DNA of 64,000 nt from Betaproteobacteria bacterium (GTDB lineage: Bacteria > Pseudomonadota > Gammaproteobacteria > Burkholderiales > Usitatibacteraceae). Each line of letters opens with the position of its first letter. Position 1 is the stretch's first letter. The position numbers and the translations under genes were made by a program. Location of the stretch: positions 40,276 to 104,275 of the forward strand of contig JADJEZ010000012.1 in assembly GCA_016708825.1 (NCBI GenBank), written 5' to 3'. Of the stretch, positions 53,381-61,978 are shown in pieces. The notes beneath the pieces are model-generated. The model was not told the origin of the DNA and made no database searches. It worked only from the letters and a program-made list of their open reading frames with translations.

Positions 53381-54259
53381 TCAGTACACCTGCCCGCGCA
53401 GCATGTCGCGCAGGTACTTCCCGTAGGCGTTCTTCTTCATCGGCTTCGCCAGTCGCTCGACCTGTTCCGCGTCGATCCAGCCCTGCCTCCAGGCGATCTC
53501 CTCGGGACAGGCCACCTTGAGCCCCTGGCGCCGCTCGATCGTCTCGATGAACTGGGCTGCCTCGAGCAGGCTCTCGTGGGTCCCCGCATCCAGCCAGGCG
53601 GTGCCGCGGCCCATGATCTCGACCCGAAGCTCGCCTTGCTCCAGGTAACGGCGATTCAGGTCGCTGATCTCGAACTCGCCGCGCGCGGAAGGCTTGATCT
53701 CCGCGGCGAGATCGAGGACTCGGTTGTCGTAGAAGTAGAGCCCGGTCACGGCGTAGCGCGACTTGGGCGCCGCAGGCTTTTCCTCGATGGATACGGCCTT
53801 CCCTTTGGCGTCGAATTCCACGACGCCATAGCGCTCCGGATCCTTCACAGGATAGGCGAACACGGTCGCGCCCTTCGCCCTGCCTGCGGAACGCTCCAGC
53901 TGCGCCTTCAGGTCGTGGCCGTGGAAGATGTTGTCGCCGAGGACGAGGCTGCAGGGGTCGCTGCCCACGAAGTCGCGCCCGATGATGAACGACTGCGCGA
54001 TGCCGAGCGGCTCGGGCTGCACGCCGTAGGAAAGCGAGAGCCCCCAGGACTTCCCGTCGCCCAGCAGCTGCGCGAAGCGATCCACGTCCTGGGGCGTGGA
54101 GATCACGAGGATGTCGCGTATCCCGGAAAGCATCAGCGTGGACAGCGGGTAGTACACCATCGGTTTGTCGTACACCGGCAGGAGCTGCTTCGAGACGGCC
54201 TGCGTCACCGGGTAGAGCCGGGAGCCGGAGCCCCCGGCGAGGATTATTCCCTTGCGCAT
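53381..54259 (-). CDS. rfbA: Glucose-1-phosphate thymidylyltransferase
   Basis: 292 residues; makes dTDP-glucose from glucose-1-phosphate and dTTP. Nucleotide-binding start MRKGIILAGGSGSRLYPVT, then YDKPMVYYPLSTLMLSG, LVLGDNIFHG, FAYPVKDPERYGVVEFD and GRGTAWLDAGTHESL. It is 3 nt from rfbB and the first committed enzyme of the rhamnose branch. Confidence 0.97.
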   Translation of the reverse strand: MRKGIILAGGSGSRLYPVTQAVSKQLLPVYDKPMVYYPLSTLMLSGIRDILVISTPQDVDRFAQLLGDGKSWGLSLSYGVQPEPLGIAQSFIIGRDFVGSDPCSLVLGDNIFHGHDLKAQLERSAGRAKGATVFAYPVKDPERYGVVEFDAKGKAVSIEEKPAAPKSRYAVTGLYFYDNRVLDLAAEIKPSARGEFEISDLNRRYLEQGELRVEIMGRGTAWLDAGTHESLLEAAQFIETIERRQGLKVACPEEIAWRQGWIDAEQVERLAKPMKKNAYGKYLRDMLRGQVY

Positions 54260-54262
54260 CGG

Positions 54263-55324
54263 CTAAGCCCTCTTCCCGTAGTTCTTCTCGATCCAGTTCC
54301 GGTACTCCCCGCTTCTCACCTGCGCCACCCAGTCGGCATTGTCCAGGTACCAGCGGACCGTGCGCGCGAGCCCGCTCTCGAAGGACTCGCGGGGCGACCA
54401 CCCCAGTTCGGAGCGCATCTTGCCGGCGTCGATCGCGTAGCGCCGGTCGTGGCCCGGGCGGTCTGCCACGCGGGCAATGAGCCCGCGATGGCCGCCCTCG
54501 CGGGGGCGCAGCGCGTCGAGCGAATCGCAGAGGGCGTGGACCACGTCGAGGTTCGGCTTCTCCGCGTTGCCGCCGACGTTGTAGACCTCGCCGGGACGGC
54601 CCTTCTCCAGCACCAGGCGGATGGCCTCGCAGTGGTCGCCCACATAGAGCCAGTCGCGAACCTGCCGGCCGTCGCCGTACACCGGAAGCGGCTTGGCCTC
54701 CAGGGCGTTGGCGATCATCAGCGGCACGAGCTTCTCCGGAAACTGGAACGGCCCGTAGTTGTTCGAGCAGTTGGTGGTGAGGACGGGCAATCCGTACGTG
54801 TGGTGATACGCCCGGACGAGGTGGTCGCTCGCCGCCTTGGAGGCGGAATAGGGGCTGTTGGGCGCGTAGGCGGTGGTCTCGGAGAAGGGCGGATCGGTCT
54901 CGGAGAGCGAACCGTAGACCTCGTCGGTCGACACGTGCAGGAAGCGGAACGCCTCGCGCCCGGCGCCGTCCAGCGACTGCCAGTGGCCCCGCACGGCCTC
55001 GAGCAGCCGGAAAGTGCCGACGACGTTGGTCTGGATGAACGCATCGGGCGCGTGGATAGAGCGGTCGACGTGGCTCTCGGCGGCGAAGTGCACCACGGCC
55101 CGCGGGCGATGCTTCGCGAGGAGCCGGCCGACGAGGGCCGCGTCCGCGATGTCTCCCCGCACGAAGTGATGCCTCGGGTCGCCGGACACCGAGGCGAGGT
55201 TCGCGAGGTTGCCGGCGTAGGTGAGCTTGTCGAGGTTCACGACCGGCCCCGCCCCGGCGGCGAGCCATTCGAGCACGAAATTCGAGCCGATGAATCCTGC
55301 CCCCCCGGTGACGACGATGGTCAT
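54263..55324 (-). CDS. rfbB: dTDP-glucose 4,6-dehydratase
   Basis: 353-residue extended SDR, second step of dTDP-L-rhamnose synthesis. NAD loop VVTGGAGFIGSNFV, catalytic STDEVYGSL and YSASKAASDHLVRAYH, then NCSNNYGPFQFPEKL and LYVGDHCEAI. ATG 55324 overlaps the glycosyltransferase stop (ATGA), tying rhamnose supply to that enzyme. Confidence 0.97.
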   Translation of the reverse strand: MTIVVTGGAGFIGSNFVLEWLAAGAGPVVNLDKLTYAGNLANLASVSGDPRHHFVRGDIADAALVGRLLAKHRPRAVVHFAAESHVDRSIHAPDAFIQTNVVGTFRLLEAVRGHWQSLDGAGREAFRFLHVSTDEVYGSLSETDPPFSETTAYAPNSPYSASKAASDHLVRAYHHTYGLPVLTTNCSNNYGPFQFPEKLVPLMIANALEAKPLPVYGDGRQVRDWLYVGDHCEAIRLVLEKGRPGEVYNVGGNAEKPNLDVVHALCDSLDALRPREGGHRGLIARVADRPGHDRRYAIDAGKMRSELGWSPRESFESGLARTVRWYLDNADWVAQVRSGEYRNWIEKNYGKRA

Positions 55325-56088
55325 TTGCCTGCCTTCTGCATTTCGATGAGCTTGAGGTACTTGTGAAACGTGTTGTTGCAGCCGATCACGACGTGGGCGA
55401 AGCCCGGGCCGCCGTCGAGGAATCCCAGCTTGAGGAAGTAGAACTTGAGGAAACGCACGAGGGGGTTCAGGAGGAGCTTCGCATAACCGGCACGCACGCC
55501 CTGCCGGTACAGCGCCTGCGCATGCAGCGAAGTGTAGCGGTACTGCTTCGCCATGTAGGTTTCCACGTCCTCGGCGGAATCGTGCAGCAGGTCGCCTTCC
55601 AGGCGGCCGACCTCGGCGGTCGTGAGCACCGCCTCGTGGACCTCGTCGTTGGACCAGCTCGCATGCGCGCGATGGAAGAGCCGCAGCGTCCAGTCCGGGT
55701 AGCCTTCTCCGTGGGATAGCCAGACGCCGAGAAAGCGGTTGCGGCGCGCCATGCGCCCGGCCTTGAAGCGCTGCTCGGCCAGCGCCTGCCGGATCGACTG
55801 CGCGAGGCGCGGCGTGACGCGCTCGTCCACGTCGAGGCAGAGCACCCAGTCGTGCGCCGCCGCCGAAACCGCGAACTGCTTCTGCCGGCCGTAACCCAGC
55901 CATTCCTTGCGGATCACGCGGGCGCCGTGCGCCTCGGCGATGCTCGCCGTGGCGTCGGTGCTCCCGGAATCGACCACCAGCACCTCGCCCGCGAAGCCCA
56001 CGCTTTCGAGGAGCGCGCCGATCTGCGCCTCGGCATTGAGCGCGATGACGGCGACGGTGAGCGGGAGCTTCTCGGATTCGGCGTTCAC
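55321..56088 (-). CDS. GT2 glycosyltransferase (WaaE/KdtX-like LPS core)
   Basis: 255 residues with a GT-A fold: LPLTVAVIALNAEAQIG, DSGSTDATASIAEAHGA, the metal-binding DVDER (LCLDVDERVTP), and RFLGVWLSHGEGYPDWTLRLF. This is the WaaE/KdtX pattern of enzymes adding glucose to the LPS inner core. A hydrophobic C-terminal stretch (LKFYFLKLGFLDGGPGF) probably attaches it to the membrane. It is divergent from waaC, which supports a core-oligosaccharide role, and coupled to rfbB. Confidence 0.9.
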   Translation of the reverse strand: MNAESEKLPLTVAVIALNAEAQIGALLESVGFAGEVLVVDSGSTDATASIAEAHGARVIRKEWLGYGRQKQFAVSAAAHDWVLCLDVDERVTPRLAQSIRQALAEQRFKAGRMARRNRFLGVWLSHGEGYPDWTLRLFHRAHASWSNDEVHEAVLTTAEVGRLEGDLLHDSAEDVETYMAKQYRYTSLHAQALYRQGVRAGYAKLLLNPLVRFLKFYFLKLGFLDGGPGFAHVVIGCNNTFHKYLKLIEMQKAGK

Positions 56089-56141
56089 GGGGCGGCGGCG
56101 GGCGAGGGGACCGGCATTTTACCGTGACCCCGGGGCGAGCC

Positions 56142-56172
56142 TTGGTCCCGGGCATCCCGGGCGTTCTAGAAT
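56142..56172 (+). promoter_or_regulatory. Candidate promoter of waaC giving a leaderless message
   Basis: TTGGTC (56142-56147) and TAGAAT (56167-56172) are 19 bp apart. The -10 ends 5 nt before the waaC ATG, so initiation at the usual distance would fall on or next to the A of ATG. The long spacer lowers confidence. Confidence 0.35.
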
Positions 56173-56177
56173 GCGCC

Positions 56178-57146
56178 ATGCCTGCGCCGCGCGCCCTGTT
56201 CGTGAAGCTCTCCTCGCTCGGCGACGTGATCCACCACTTTCCGGCGGTCTCCGACCTGCGCGCGCACCGGCCGGAGATCGCGATCGACTGGGCCGTCGAG
56301 GACGCGTACGCGCCCCTGGTTCGCATGCACCCTGCCGTTTCCCGTGCTATCCCCGTCGGTCTGCGTCGCCTGCGCACCGGTTTCCTGGCCCCTTCCGCGT
56401 GGGGCGCCCTGGGAGCGTCCCGGCGCGCCTTGCGCGACGAGCGCTACGACTGGATCGTCGACACGCAGGGCCTCCTCAAGAGCGTCGCGGTGGCGCGAAC
56501 CGCCCGCGGCCCGCTCTTCGGCTTCGATCGCCGCAGCATCCGCGAGCGTGCGGCCGCGCGCTTCTGCGACCAGGGCATCGCGGTGCCGAAGGCCTTGCAC
56601 GCGGTCGAGCGCAACCGCCGCCTCGTGGGCGCCGTCTTCGGCTATGCGCCGGCCGGACCGCCCGTCTACGGGCTCGTGGCACCCGGGCAGGCGCCAGGGT
56701 GGGCCCCGACGGGCGAGTACGTCGTCGCGCTCCACGCCTCGAGCCGCCGCGACAAGCGCTGGCCCGACGACCGGTGGACTGCACTCGCGGAAAGCCTCCA
56801 TGCCCAGGGAATCGCCGTGGTCTACCCCGGCGGCACCGAAGCCGAGCGCGAGGACGCGGCCCGACTCGCCGCGGCCTGTCCAGGGGCCGGCACCGCCCCT
56901 GCGATGACGCTTCCTGAGGCCGCCGGCCTCATGGCGCATGCGAGCGCCGTCGTCGGAGTCGACACCGGCCTCACCCATCTCGCCGTGGCGCTCGGCACGC
57001 CCACGATCGGCCTGTACGTGGCGACCCAGCCCGGGCTCACGGGGCTGCACGGCGCCGAACGCGCCGTGAGCCTCGGGGGCCCGGGAAGCATTCCTTCCGT
57101 GGACCAGGTGGTGCGCCTGCTGTTCGGTACGTCCCCCACGGCGTGA
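56178..57146 (+). CDS. waaC: LPS heptosyltransferase I
   Basis: Adds the first L-glycero-D-manno-heptose to Kdo2-lipid A. 322-residue GT9 enzyme: ALFVKLSSLGDVIHHFPAVSD at the N-terminus, DWIVDTQGLLKS, ALHASSRRDKRWPDDRW, and the donor-site VVGVDTGLTHLAVALGTPTIGLY. The ATG has no clear ribosome site. The stop overlaps the waaA start (TGATG). Confidence 0.95.
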   Translation: MPAPRALFVKLSSLGDVIHHFPAVSDLRAHRPEIAIDWAVEDAYAPLVRMHPAVSRAIPVGLRRLRTGFLAPSAWGALGASRRALRDERYDWIVDTQGLLKSVAVARTARGPLFGFDRRSIRERAAARFCDQGIAVPKALHAVERNRRLVGAVFGYAPAGPPVYGLVAPGQAPGWAPTGEYVVALHASSRRDKRWPDDRWTALAESLHAQGIAVVYPGGTEAEREDAARLAAACPGAGTAPAMTLPEAAGLMAHASAVVGVDTGLTHLAVALGTPTIGLYVATQPGLTGLHGAERAVSLGGPGSIPSVDQVVRLLFGTSPTA

Positions 57147-58426
57147 TGGCACGTTTCGCCTACAACGTCCTGCTGTGGCTCGCCCTGCCCGTCGTCCTCG
57201 CGCGCCTCGCCTGGCGCGCGCGTCGCCAGCGCGGCTATCTCGAGCGCCTGGGCGAGCGCTTCGGCGCCGTCGCGGTTTCGGGCAGCGGGCAGGTCATCTG
57301 GGTGCACGCCGTCTCGGTGGGCGAGACACGGGCCGCTGAGCCCCTCGTGTCGATGCTGCTGCGCGACCACCCCGCCGCCTCGATTCTCCTCACGCACATG
57401 ACGCCCACCGGCCGCGCAACGGGGAGGGAGATCTTCGGCGATCGCGTGCGGCAAGCGTGGCTGCCCTGGGACCACGGTTTCGCCGTGCGCCGGTTCCTCT
57501 CCCGCGCAACACCCTCCTTCGGCGTGCTGCTCGAGACGGAACTCTGGCCCAACCTGCTGCGCGAATGCCATGCCCGCGCGATCCCCGTGTTCCTCGTGAA
57601 CGCGAGGCTCTCCGCCCGCTCGGCAACCGGATACGCACGGGTCGCCTCCCTCGCCCGCGACGCGCTCTCGCACCTTGCCGGGGTGGCCGCGCAGACCCCC
57701 GAGGACGCCGCCCGTTTCGAAGCCCTCGGCGCGCGCGACGTGGCCGTGACGGGAAACATCAAGTTCGACCTCGCGGTTCCGGAAGACATCGAGGCGCGCG
57801 GCCTGGCCCTGCGCGCGTGGCTCGGGGCCGGGCGGCGCATCTGGGTCGTGGGAAGCACGCGCGACGGCGAGGAATCACTGCTCCTGAAGGCGATCGAAGC
57901 CGCAGATCCGCCACCCGATGTCCTGGTGGTCATCGTGCCCCGCCATCCCCAGCGGTTCGAGGAGGTCGCAGCGCTGCTCGCGGGGGGCGGCGCTTCCCTG
58001 CCCCGGCGAAGCCTCGGCGAGCCCGTGCCTGCTGCGGCGCGCTACGCGCTCGGCGACTCCATGGGCGAGATGCTCGCCTACTACGCGGCGGCGGACGTCG
58101 TCCTGGTCGGGGGAAGCCTCAAGCCCTACGGCGGCCAGAACCTCATCGAAGCCTGCGCGGTCGGGCGGCCCGTCATCTTCGGGCCGCACACGTTCAATTT
58201 CGAGAGCGCCGCGGAAGCCGCCCTTGCGCAGGGTGCCGGGCTGCGCGCGCGTGACGCGTGCGAGGCGGTGGCCATGGCGCTCGCGCTGCTCGACGAGCCG
58301 CTTCGGCGCGCCGACATGGGCCGGTGCGCCCTGTCGTTCGCGCGCGCGAACCGCGGTGCGCTGGCGCGCCTCGCCGGTTGGCTTGCGGCGCGCCTGGACG
58401 CTAGCCGCGGCCCAGCGCGCGGTTGA
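57146..58426 (+). CDS. waaA: 3-deoxy-D-manno-octulosonic acid (Kdo) transferase
   Basis: Transfers Kdo to lipid IVA, at the inner face of the inner membrane. 426 residues: N-terminal membrane anchor (about 2-20), VHAVSVGETRAAEPLV with the catalytic-type Glu, LLTHMTPTGRATG, ETELWPNLLRE, NARLSARSATGY, VGSTRDGEESLLL and LVGGSLKPYGGQNLIEACAVG. ATG 57146 is chosen from the TGATG junction; a GTG one codon earlier is possible. The last 26 nt overlap the convergent tolC gene. Confidence 0.96.
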   Translation: MARFAYNVLLWLALPVVLARLAWRARRQRGYLERLGERFGAVAVSGSGQVIWVHAVSVGETRAAEPLVSMLLRDHPAASILLTHMTPTGRATGREIFGDRVRQAWLPWDHGFAVRRFLSRATPSFGVLLETELWPNLLRECHARAIPVFLVNARLSARSATGYARVASLARDALSHLAGVAAQTPEDAARFEALGARDVAVTGNIKFDLAVPEDIEARGLALRAWLGAGRRIWVVGSTRDGEESLLLKAIEAADPPPDVLVVIVPRHPQRFEEVAALLAGGGASLPRRSLGEPVPAAARYALGDSMGEMLAYYAAADVVLVGGSLKPYGGQNLIEACAVGRPVIFGPHTFNFESAAEAALAQGAGLRARDACEAVAMALALLDEPLRRADMGRCALSFARANRGALARLAGWLAARLDASRGPARG

Positions 58427-59714
58427 CCAGTTCCACGTCCGGTTCGGCTAGGGTTCCGGCGGCGGCCTTGAGCCGCAGGGTGTTCAGGATGTACGCGTAG
58501 CGGGCCTGCTGGAGGTCGCGGCGCGTCTGGAACACCTGCTGCTGGGCGTTGAGCACGTCCACGCTCGTGCGCACGCCGACATCGCGCCCGAGGATCGTCG
58601 AGTCGAGCTGGCTCTGGGTGGAGGCGAGCGCCTGCTCGAGCGCCTTCACCTGCGCTATGCCGCTGGTCACGTTGAGGTAGTTCTGGCGCACCGACTGCGC
58701 GACCGTGCGCTGCGTGTTCTCGAGGTCCTGCTCGGCCCTGTCGCGTCCGGCGAGCGCTTCGCGGACCTTCGACTGGGTGATGCCGCCCGAGTAGATCGGC
58801 ACCGACAGCACGACGCCGACGGAGCCCGTGGTCGAGGCGACGGTGCCGATGCCGGAGGTGAGGTTCGGGTTGCGGGCATGCGTGTAGCTCGCCGAGAGGT
58901 CGACGGTGGGGTAGTGCCCCGCCTTGGCGCGTTCCACTTCCTGGCGCGCGATCTCGACCGCGGCACGGGAGACGGCCACCGAGTAGCTCGACCCGGAAGC
59001 CGCGCTGACCCATTCCTCGATGTTCGCGGGCTTCGGGGTAGCGAGCGACAAGGGGTCCTTCAGGGGGGTGAGCGCGCCGGCGGGCTTGGCCACGAGCTGC
59101 TCCAGGGCGCGCTTCTTCACCTCGAGATCGTTCTTGTCGGAGATCTCCTTGGCCACCGCCTGGTCGTAGCGCGCCTGCGCCTCCAGGGTGTCGACGATCG
59201 TGGAAGTGCCGACCTCGAAATTGCGCTTGGCCTGCGCGAGCTGCTCGGAGATCGCCTTCTTCTGTGCCTCCGAGAGTGCCACGTTGTCCTGCGCGAGCAG
59301 GACGTCGAAATAGGCCTGGGAGACGCGCACGATCAGGTCCTGCTTCGCCGTGGCGAGAGTGGCCTCGGCCTGGATCACCTGTTGCTCGGCCTGGGAGATG
59401 GCGATCCAGTTCTGCCAGCGAAAGAGCGGCTGGGACAGGGTCACGGAATAGGACTGGTTGCCGTAGTTCAGGTCGCCCCCGGTGTCCCGGTCGAGGTTAT
59501 TCCGGAATGCCGAAGCCGACCCCGTGATGCCCGGCAGGTACCCCGCCTTGGCCTGCGGCAGGCGCTCCATCCCGGCCTGGTACTGCGCGCGGGCGGACTG
59601 GAATACGGGATCGCTCACGAGGGCGTCGCGATAGACGCCCAGGAGGTCCGCGCCGTGGGCCGAGAAGGCGAGTCCCGCGGCGGCGAGAAGGAGAATGAGG
59701 CGTTTGGGGTTCAT
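58401..59714 (-). CDS. tolC: TolC family outer-membrane efflux channel
   Basis: 437 residues with signal peptide (about 1-21, cleaved AHG|ADLL) and two TolC/OEP repeats of long coiled-coil helices with beta-barrel strands: YRDALVSDPVFQSARAQYQ, LSQPLFRWQNW, VSQAYFDVLLAQDNV, and in the second half LSVPIYSGGITQSKVREA and VRTSVDVLNAQQQVF. It forms the trimeric exit duct for tripartite pumps and type I secretion. It follows the PCMT and rhodanese genes, a common betaproteobacterial order, and converges on waaA with a 26-nt overlap. Confidence 0.95.
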   Translation of the reverse strand: MNPKRLILLLAAAGLAFSAHGADLLGVYRDALVSDPVFQSARAQYQAGMERLPQAKAGYLPGITGSASAFRNNLDRDTGGDLNYGNQSYSVTLSQPLFRWQNWIAISQAEQQVIQAEATLATAKQDLIVRVSQAYFDVLLAQDNVALSEAQKKAISEQLAQAKRNFEVGTSTIVDTLEAQARYDQAVAKEISDKNDLEVKKRALEQLVAKPAGALTPLKDPLSLATPKPANIEEWVSAASGSSYSVAVSRAAVEIARQEVERAKAGHYPTVDLSASYTHARNPNLTSGIGTVASTTGSVGVVLSVPIYSGGITQSKVREALAGRDRAEQDLENTQRTVAQSVRQNYLNVTSGIAQVKALEQALASTQSQLDSTILGRDVGVRTSVDVLNAQQQVFQTRRDLQQARYAYILNTLRLKAAAGTLAEPDVELVNRALGRG

Positions 59715-59798
59715 GAAGGACTCTCGGTTGGTTGCCTGTGAAGGTTCAGACGCAGCGGGAACGCGATCCGGATTGCGTCCGGCTGCCCCTGCGGGGTG

Positions 59799-60119
59799 TC
59801 AGTACAAGGCCATGCTCCGGTCCAGCGTGCGCGCCCAGGCGTCGATTCCGCCGCTCAGGTTCACCACGTCTTCGAAACCGCAGTGCTCGAGGTAAGCGGC
59901 GGCCCGGAGGCTGCGCACGCCGTGGTGGCAAATCACCACCGTCGTGCGTCCCGGATCGAGTTCGCCGGCCCGCGCTGGCAGCTGCGCGAGCGGGATGAGC
60001 CGCGACCCCTCGAGGCGGCAGCGCTCGAACTCCCAGGGCTCGCGCACGTCGAGGAGCTGGGCCGGACCTTTCTCGGCCGCGAGCCATGCCTGGAGCTGGG
60101 AGGGTCCCATGTGGCGCAT
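59799..60119 (-). CDS. Rhodanese-like sulfurtransferase, single domain
   Basis: 106 residues: LLDVREPWEFERCRLEGS, IPLAQLP, and the active-site loop VVICHHGVRSL with Cys. Single-domain rhodaneses carry persulphide sulphur. ATG 60119 overlaps the PCMT stop (TGATG); an alternative ATG lies three codons later. It is placed between the PCMT and tolC genes. Confidence 0.93.
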   Translation of the reverse strand: MRHMGPSQLQAWLAAEKGPAQLLDVREPWEFERCRLEGSRLIPLAQLPARAGELDPGRTTVVICHHGVRSLRAAAYLEHCGFEDVVNLSGGIDAWARTLDRSMALY

Positions 60120-60772
60120 CAGAACCGGAAGCGGCCGGGCGCCAGCGCGTTCACGAGGGGCTTCACGAGCGCTTCGAAGACTTCCGTGCGCCGGATGGCA
60201 CCGTCCGGGCCGCGCTCTACCACGACGGCCTTCATCACCGGCGCGACGCCCACGATCGCGAACAGGCGCCCTCGGGGATTGAGCCGTTCGATGAAGGCCT
60301 GCGGCAGTTCCGGCGTCGAGCCGGTGAGCACGATCACGTCGTAGGCGAGCTCCCCCAGGGGCGCCCGCGCGCTGTCTCCCTGCAGCAGGGTGACATTGCC
60401 GATGCCCGCGCGCGCGAGGTTCGCGGCCGCTCCCGCGTGCAGGTCCGCGTGGATTTCCGCACTCGTCACCTGCCGTGCGCGGCGCGCAAGGAGCGCCGCC
60501 AGGTAGCCCGACCCCGTGCCCACCTCGTAGACCGATTCCTCCGGGCGAACGCCGAGCTCCTGCAGGATCCGCGCCTCCACCCTGGGATGCATCATCGACT
60601 CGCCGTGCCCGATGGGGATCTCCAGGTCGGCGAAAGCCAGGGCCGCATGCTCCGCGGGGACGAACTGCTCGCGCTTCACCTCGAAGAAGAGTCCCAGCAC
60701 GCCGGGATCGAGCACATCCCACGGCCGGATCTGCTGCTCGACCATGTTGAAGCGGGCCTGTTCGACGTTCAT
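60119..60772 (-). CDS. Protein-L-isoaspartate O-methyltransferase family protein
   Basis: 217 residues with a SAM-binding fold: VYEVGTGSGYLAALLA (motif I), TSAEIHADL, LQGDSARAPL, and the PCMT-type N-terminus NMVEQQIRPWDVLDP. The substrate-loop region reads IPIGHGESMMHPRVEARILQ, where classical PCMT has a GQTISQP-like motif, so true repair activity is uncertain; this is the variant usual upstream of tolC in betaproteobacteria. A TACAAT -10-like box lies 34 nt upstream. Confidence 0.9.
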   Translation of the reverse strand: MNVEQARFNMVEQQIRPWDVLDPGVLGLFFEVKREQFVPAEHAALAFADLEIPIGHGESMMHPRVEARILQELGVRPEESVYEVGTGSGYLAALLARRARQVTSAEIHADLHAGAAANLARAGIGNVTLLQGDSARAPLGELAYDVIVLTGSTPELPQAFIERLNPRGRLFAIVGVAPVMKAVVVERGPDGAIRRTEVFEALVKPLVNALAPGRFRF

Positions 60773-60805
60773 GGCAGCCAGGTGAGGTGGGCCGAAAAAG
60801 AAGGA

Positions 60806-60811
60806 ATTGTA
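60806..60811 (-). promoter_or_regulatory. Candidate -10 box of the PCMT-rhodanese-tolC operon
   Basis: TACAAT on the minus strand with start near 60799, giving a leader of about 27 nt. The surrounding A/T run contrasts with the flanks. No strong -35 at 16-18 bp. Confidence 0.38.
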
Positions 60812-60848
60812 GCAAAGCGAAACGGGTCATCTTGCCGGCCGGGGCGCC

Positions 60849-61975
60849 TCAGTCCAGGGTTTCCCGGTAGCGGGTGAGCGCAACGGCTCCCGCGGCGAGC
60901 AGGAATGCGGCAAGCGCCGCGACCTCGAAAGCGATGTCGGTCCAGCCATTGCCCTTGAGCAGGATGCCCCGCACGATCCTCAGGAAATGCGTGAGGGGGA
61001 GGAATTCCCCGACGACCTGGGCCCAGCCCGGCATGCCGCGGAAGGGAAACATGAACCCCGAGAGCAGCATCGAGGGCAGGAAGAAGAAGAACGTCATCTG
61101 CATGGCCTGCAGCTGGTTGCGGGCCAGCGTGGAGAACGTGAATCCGACCGCGAGGTTCGCGGCGATGAAGAGCACCAGGATCGCCGAGAGCAGCGCGAGG
61201 CTTCCGACCATGGGCACCCGGAACAGCAGCTTCGCGGCCACGAGTATCACCACGACCTGGACGTAGCCGATGAGGATGTAGGGCACGATCTTCCCCGCCA
61301 TCACCTCGAAGGGCCGCACCGGCGTGGCGAGCAGATTTTCCATCGTTCCGCGCTCGCGCTCGCGGGTCATGGCGAGCGCGGTCATCATCACCATGGTCAT
61401 AGTGAGCACGACCCCCATGAGTCCGGGGACGATGTTGTAGGCGGTGATGCCCTCGGGGTTGTAGCGGCGGTGCACGCGAAGCTCGAAGGCGGGCGCGCTC
61501 GCGCGCAGGTGGGCGAGCGGGCCCGCGAGGTCCCGGTCGAGGGCGGAGAGATTGAGCGCCTGGAGGGAGGCGAGCGCGTTTCCGGTGGCGGCGGGGTCGG
61601 AGGCATCCGCCTCGACGAGCACGACGGGGCGCTCGCCCCGCGCGAGCGATCTCGAGAAGCCCGCCGGCAGGTGCAGCACGAACTGCACCTCGCCCTGCGC
61701 CATGAGCGACTCGGCGGCCGCCTCGCTGGCGGGCTGCGCCACCACGCGAAAATAGCCGCTCGCCTCCAGGGATCGCACGAGCGAGCGCGTGAAAGGGCTC
61801 GCTTCGGCGGCGACCACCGCCATGGAAGGCCCTTCGGATCCATGTTGATCGCGAAGCCGAACAGCACGAGCTGCAGCACCGGCACGCCGATCATCATCGC
61901 GAAGGTGAGGCGGTCGCGGCGCACCTGCATGAATTCCTTCACGACGATGGCGGCGAACCGGCTCCAGGCGAACAT
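60849..61975 (-). pseudogene. Frameshifted ABC-2 type permease (YbhS/YbhR-like)
   Basis: Membrane half of a drug/lipid-type exporter. From ATG 61975 the frame reads through the first helix (RRDRLTFAMMIGVPVLQLVL, FGFAINMDPKGLP) and breaks near 61821-61830. The other frame continues MAVVAAEASPFTRSLVRSLE, then the large periplasmic domain and five C-terminal membrane helices (VVLTMTMVMMTALAMTRERE, RGTMENLLATPVRPFEVM, FFFFLPSMLLSGFMFPF). Adding one base in the CCTTCCATGG stretch restores about 375 residues. It starts 3 nt after the ATPase gene. Probably a sequencing deletion. Confidence 0.88.
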
Positions 61976-61978
61976 GGG

